A DNA stretch of 15,897 bases from CAYUPY01 sp964446595 (GTDB lineage Bacteria; Patescibacteriota; Dojkabacteria; J137; JAEUSD01). Shown here piece by piece: positions 12,939 through 15,897 of this stretch. Numbering within the stretch: position 1 is the first letter of the stretch; each line of letters begins with the position of its first letter. The notes under the pieces were generated by a model. It was not told the origin of the DNA. It saw only the letters and a list, made by a program, of their open reading frames with translations, and did no database searches. A program made the translations under genes and the position numbers. The DNA lies in assembly GCA_964446595.1 (NCBI GenBank), contig CAYUPY010000032.1, positions 1 through 15,897 on the forward strand, written 5' to 3'.

Positions 12939-15089
12939 CTATCCAACTCCCGATATTACTGTCACGCCTTCAACAATTGCCTCAAAGAACCCTTCATCTA
13001 GGCTTCCTCCACCAGGAATTCTGGCCGGGATATTGTTAAAGTCTACTCGTGCGTTGAAAGCAATCTGGTTAGGTGGGATTGGCTGTGCTGTATTAGGGTC
13101 AAAAAGATAAGCGTTTCCTAGAGTAGTGATGTATTCACTAGTCAATAATTCCGTAAACCTTTTTAGTACCTCTGCGTATGCCGGAATATGTTTGTAATAA
13201 TAATGCATTTCTTGATTGTCGTCTGTGCTTCCCTCCCCTGATAATGCACCAAGAGTGTTCAGTAAGATTGTTGAGTGTGGTGAGAAAATTAATTGATCAA
13301 TATATCTTAAGATGGTCTCTTTTTCCTCAAAAGCCAGAGTTGATTCAGGAGACATTGCCTGGAAAAGAAAATTTTTTATGCGGAGATAAGTATCTTTTAG
13401 TGACCGTGATTCGGGAGAGTCAATGCTATCTAGAAAAACCACCATTGCTGATTCATAACTCGGATTTTGGAATTCACCAAAAAGATCTGAAATAAGTGCT
13501 TTCTGCCACAGCTGGTAATTATTTAAATTATAAATTTGCAGATCTTGGGGGTCAGTTTCAGTATTTCTTTCGGCATAAATGAAACCAACACTGTCCTTTC
13601 CTGGTTCACCTATAAGTAGGGTCACAGCACTAACTTCTGGATTATCAAGTGATGATTCTATATAAGTGCCGGGAGAAACTTCGGCTAAACAATCAAGTTC
13701 GATTAGTGTAATTGGCCACTCTGCTGCCAATTCCGGGTAACTAGACAATAAATTGTTTCGCTGGAAGTATCCTGAAGTGATCAACTTAAATAAAGTGTTT
13801 TGATCTAATTTTATATATTTCCTCCCTTCCTCGGTCAAGATTATATGCTGTAGACCATACATACGGCTAGCAATGCCTCTTTCTGTTTCGATGTTATCAA
13901 AAGGAACTAGTTCCCCCGATTGCGTGTCTATATAGTGTGAGGAGAGTAAAAGTCCAAGTTTATACTTAAAATTAGAGCTTGAAGTTTGATCTACAAATCT
14001 CTCAATAACGTTTTTTAGTGCTTCAAGTGCTTGTTCATCAACTTCTTGGTCCTGGGTTGCTATAGAGAATAGATCTTGATATGTAATTAGTTGCATGTTA
14101 GCAACAACATATAAACCGGGAACACCATTTTCATCCACAGCCTCTGTTGGATGTGCTCTACGCAAAGCAGTACCTGTGTAAGGTCGAGCCTCATTTCCAG
14201 ATGCAATTATATGATTTAGAAGGTCACGGATTCTAGTTGAAGCGGAGAGGATTACTAGCAATTTCAGCCCAGCGAGCAACTCGGGGTTACTTACATTAAG
14301 TCTGTTAATAATTTCTTCATTCTCTTGCAGGGCTAACAGTTCTGGTATGTAACTATATTCCTCTCGGGAAGCTATGATTTCATCAATATTTGCTCCATTT
14401 TTCTTTAAGATATTACCAAACGCTTCTGCTAATTTGAGCATATCGCCGGATACATAAGCAGAGTGTAAACTACGCAAGGTTTCGATATTATTTTCAGATC
14501 CTTCAGGAAATATAGCGGCCCGGAGTGGGTGGATAGGTTCATTCTGCCCCTCAAGCATAACTAAAAGGTAGTAGGAAATGTTATTCAAAAATTTTTCTGG
14601 CTCAGGAGTAATGAGATAGCTCATTAAGTCCGCAAATGCCTCATGGATTTCGTGCAAATCAATAAGTAATGGGTTTGCACCTTCTTCCCTCAGGAACAAA
14701 ATACTCCACATGTCTGTGCTTGGGATCTGTTGTGCTGCCTTAATGTTGTTGATCCCTGCAAGGGTTTCTAAACTGTAGTCTTTACTAGGTAAGTGTTTTT
14801 CTTCCAAGCTACGATTTCGAATCCGATCTGTAACTATGTGAGATAACTCGTGGAAGTACGAGCCAAAAGGCCTGCTCTCACGGAAATATATAGTATTCCC
14901 ATCACGCATAGCATTTATGTTCTGTCCAAATCTGCTTTCAAATTCATTATCTGGAAGGATACTAGTATTTTCAGTATGTTCTATTAGCAGACTTAAATAC
15001 CAATCTTTATGCTGGTGCTGCTTTAAGTCTAAGCCAACTCTACCAGCATAAAAACCATTAAGGATTAGCATGTATTGTTGGTCAGTCAT
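12939..15089 (-). CDS. Putative zinc metalloprotease (HExxH), main part of a frameshifted gene
   Basis: 716 residues from the ATG at 15089. It contains HELSHIV (HELSH at 80-84), the zinc-binding HExxH motif, and 66 residues on HEIHEAFADLMSYL, where E147 or E150 could be the third ligand as in gluzincins. After this come about 550 residues, mostly helical by eye, with no recognised domain, ending in a Gly/Pro-rich tail (ARIPGGGSLDEGFF). No transmembrane helix is evident. The 5' end overlaps the upstream ORF by 4 bases (ATGA), but the upstream frame joins it naturally if one base is added to the G8 tract at 15151-15158: VDPDSYTNPVELFRERFG would run straight into MTDQQYM. The real protein is therefore probably about 898 residues. 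Peptidase activity is inferred from the motif only. Confidence 0.7.
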   Translation of the reverse strand: MTDQQYMLILNGFYAGRVGLDLKQHQHKDWYLSLLIEHTENTSILPDNEFESRFGQNINAMRDGNTIYFRESRPFGSYFHELSHIVTDRIRNRSLEEKHLPSKDYSLETLAGINNIKAAQQIPSTDMWSILFLREEGANPLLIDLHEIHEAFADLMSYLITPEPEKFLNNISYYLLVMLEGQNEPIHPLRAAIFPEGSENNIETLRSLHSAYVSGDMLKLAEAFGNILKKNGANIDEIIASREEYSYIPELLALQENEEIINRLNVSNPELLAGLKLLVILSASTRIRDLLNHIIASGNEARPYTGTALRRAHPTEAVDENGVPGLYVVANMQLITYQDLFSIATQDQEVDEQALEALKNVIERFVDQTSSSNFKYKLGLLLSSHYIDTQSGELVPFDNIETERGIASRMYGLQHIILTEEGRKYIKLDQNTLFKLITSGYFQRNNLLSSYPELAAEWPITLIELDCLAEVSPGTYIESSLDNPEVSAVTLLIGEPGKDSVGFIYAERNTETDPQDLQIYNLNNYQLWQKALISDLFGEFQNPSYESAMVVFLDSIDSPESRSLKDTYLRIKNFLFQAMSPESTLAFEEKETILRYIDQLIFSPHSTILLNTLGALSGEGSTDDNQEMHYYYKHIPAYAEVLKRFTELLTSEYITTLGNAYLFDPNTAQPIPPNQIAFNARVDFNNIPARIPGGGSLDEGFFEAIVEGVTVISGVG

Positions 15090-15634
15090 GCCAAACCTTT
15101 CTCTAAAAAGTTCAACTGGGTTGGTATAAGAATCAGGGTCAACCCTGATAGGGGGGGGTCTGGATTATCTGAAAAGGGAATGTAAGAAAGATCAAATGGC
15201 TCTTGATCCTCTCTACCTGGTAGTTTTATACTGCTTATCTCTCCCTTTCCTAACATGTATCCTGCATAAACCAGGTTTATCTTTTGTTCACGTTCTATAT
15301 CTGTTTCGCTATGCACTTCTGTCTCCTCCTCTGCATCTGCCTGGTTGAGAACATTATTAATATTATTCAAGGTAAGTGTAAGCGGTAAGCCCATAGTTAG
15401 CATTACGCCTTGTAGAAAGTCTCTTCTTGATATTTCCCCAAGTTCTAAAGTGTTATTTTTAGTATCGTATTTTGCAGAAAGATTAAAAGACTTTTGGTTT
15501 GAGGTGGGATTTATAACATGAATAACCATTTCTAGTGAATCTTCACTAGTGTTCGAAAACTCTATTTCCAAACCTGCGTTTAGTATTTCCTGGTATGTGA
15601 ATCCAGGGTTAATTCGATGGATATTATTGGCCAA
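15086..15634 (-). CDS. N-terminal part of the putative exported metalloprotease, Tat-like motif
   Basis: 182 residues as read, from a TTG at 15634 only 7 bases after the stop of the 27-codon ORF. Residues 1-65 look like a beta-rich segment (LEIEFSNTSEDSLEMVIHVI). Residues 67-92 (EISRRDFLQGVMLTMGLPLT and on) match a twin-arginine signal: S-R-R-x-F-L, a hydrophobic stretch, then polar residues and an acidic linker (NQADAEEETEVHSE). A Tat signal at residue 69 rather than at the N-terminus is odd, and no in-frame start just before it was found. The last 21 residues (LSGLTLILIPTQLNFLEKGLA) lie after the G8 tract and are probably read in the wrong frame. AAGAG just upstream of TTG may serve as a weak ribosome site. 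Confidence 0.6.
   Translation of the reverse strand: MANNIHRINPGFTYQEILNAGLEIEFSNTSEDSLEMVIHVINPTSNQKSFNLSAKYDTKNNTLELGEISRRDFLQGVMLTMGLPLTLTLNNINNVLNQADAEEETEVHSETDIEREQKINLVYAGYMLGKGEISSIKLPGREDQEPFDLSYIPFSDNPDPPLSGLTLILIPTQLNFLEKGLA
15151..15158. other. G8 tract causing an apparent frameshift
   Basis: Eight G on the plus strand (C8 in the coding strand). Upstream coding reads NPDPP. Nine C would give NPDPPPIRVDPDSYTNPVEL and connect the two metalloprotease pieces without a stop. A missing base by sequencing error is the simplest reading. Phase variation or -1 slippage is possible, since such tracts are mutable. Confidence 0.75.
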
Positions 15635-15641
15635 AGAACTC

Positions 15642-15725
15642 TTAATTTTTGCGTTTTAACTGCTCTATATCTAGATCTACTGGACTTTCTGGTCCACCTG
15701 CTCTGGGTGTTATGTCTATACTCAT
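15642..15725 (-). CDS. 27-codon ORF coupled to the metalloprotease gene
   Basis: ATG at 15725, TAA at 15644-15642; product starts MSIDITPRAGGPESPVDL and ends IEQLKRKN. AAAGGA (15739-15734) lies 8 bases before the ATG, one of the best ribosome sites in the window, and overlaps the TAA of the kinase gene (TAAAGGA). The protease TTG start comes 7 bases after its stop. The product is hydrophilic, with a Pro/Gly-rich centre and a basic end, and has no signal peptide. It may be a leader peptide for coupled translation, a small partner of the protease, or an unrelated micro-protein. No family is recognised. Confidence 0.5.
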   Translation of the reverse strand: MSIDITPRAGGPESPVDLDIEQLKRKN

Positions 15726-15737
15726 GTTTGTATTCCT

Positions 15738-15896
15738 TTAATAAATAGCAATTAGCCCCAAAATTCTTGGTAAAAATATAATCACCCCAACAACAGCCGC
15801 TGCCGTAGCGGTAACTAGCACGGCACCAGCCGCAATATCCCGGGCTGGGCCAGTAGACTCATAGCTGGCGCCTAGATCATCTCGAACTACATTTGC
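15738..15896 (-). CDS. dgkA: Diacylglycerol/undecaprenol kinase family protein, C-terminal end only
   Basis: The last 52 residues of a gene entering from the right edge. The sequence GASYESTGPARDIAAGAVLV matches the conserved DgkA/UdkA signature (usually a-K-D-x-a-a-g-A-V-l), followed by a final membrane helix (TATAAAVVGVIIFLPRIL). The family phosphorylates diacylglycerol or, in Gram-positives, undecaprenol, in the membrane; which of the two cannot be told from this end. The conserved lysine of KD is arginine here. Its stop codon overlaps the ribosome site of the 27-codon ORF, so the genes are probably co-transcribed. Confidence 0.8.
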   Translation of the reverse strand, partial: ANVVRDDLGASYESTGPARDIAAGAVLVTATAAAVVGVIIFLPRILGLIAIY

Positions 15897-15897
15897 A

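Noticed and set aside
13178..13495. 105-codon plus-strand frame inside the metalloprotease gene
   Set aside because: Antisense to a long continuous frame, with no ribosome site and no recognisable motif.
15086..15151. Natural C-terminus LSGLTLILIPTQLNFLEKGLA of the upstream ORF
   Set aside because: It begins exactly after the G8 tract, and the alternative frame gives a charged, protein-like link into the downstream ORF, so this end is probably a frameshift artefact.
1..15897. tRNA, rRNA, CRISPR array, insertion sequence or phage genes
   Set aside because: No cloverleaf-like, rRNA-like or regularly spaced repeat sequence and no transposase or integrase motif was seen on either strand.

Overview
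This window is compact, moderately AT-rich bacterial DNA with standard stop codons, several GTG and TTG starts, and mostly weak or absent Shine-Dalgarno sites. Short intergenic gaps, overlapping gene ends, tiny proteins, a lone GT2 synthase, a short diacylglycerol-kinase-like gene and a Gram-positive-like surface protein fit a Patescibacteria/CPR member, perhaps Saccharibacteria. That placement is inference; no rRNA or other marker gene is present. A run of 10 N at 4576-4585 is a scaffold join, so adjacency of the left 4.5 kb to the rest is not proven.

Left part (1-4575): a major facilitator transporter runs off the left edge (minus strand) and has two apparent -1 frameshifts in A8/A9 tracts. 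It is followed by a short interrupted reading frame, a TraB/GumN-like protein with two GxxH motifs (plus strand), a large secreted and membrane-anchored surface protein with GLUG repeats, an FN3-like and a Cna-B-like domain (minus strand), and a GNAT acetyltransferase (minus strand).

Middle part (4586-10818): a fragment of an AraC-type regulator abuts the gap. Then come a divergent pair (an ATP-grasp-like enzyme on minus, a small three-helix membrane protein on plus), a membrane GT2 synthase with its own near-consensus promoter, a 67-residue unknown protein, a tandem PhnB/VOC protein, and an L-lactate permease.

Right part (10815-15896), all minus strand: an operon of FAD/NAD(P)H reductase, MarR regulator and NmrA-like NAD(P)-binding protein. 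It has a consensus sigma-70 promoter (TTGACA, 17 bp, TATAAT) and a perfect palindrome just downstream of the -10, so it looks autoregulated and probably answers redox or electrophile stress. Upstream of it is a large HExxH putative metalloprotease broken into two frames at a G8 tract. The restored protein would be about 898 residues and carries a Tat-like SRRDFL segment. The protease follows a coupled 27-codon ORF and the end of a diacylglycerol/undecaprenol kinase gene.

The main cross-cutting observation is that all three frameshifts lie in mononucleotide tracts of 8-9 bases and each is repaired by adding one base. This points to homopolymer under-calling in the assembly, or less likely to phase variation or slippage. 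The most novel candidate is the cassette of kinase, 27-residue peptide and putatively exported metalloprotease.
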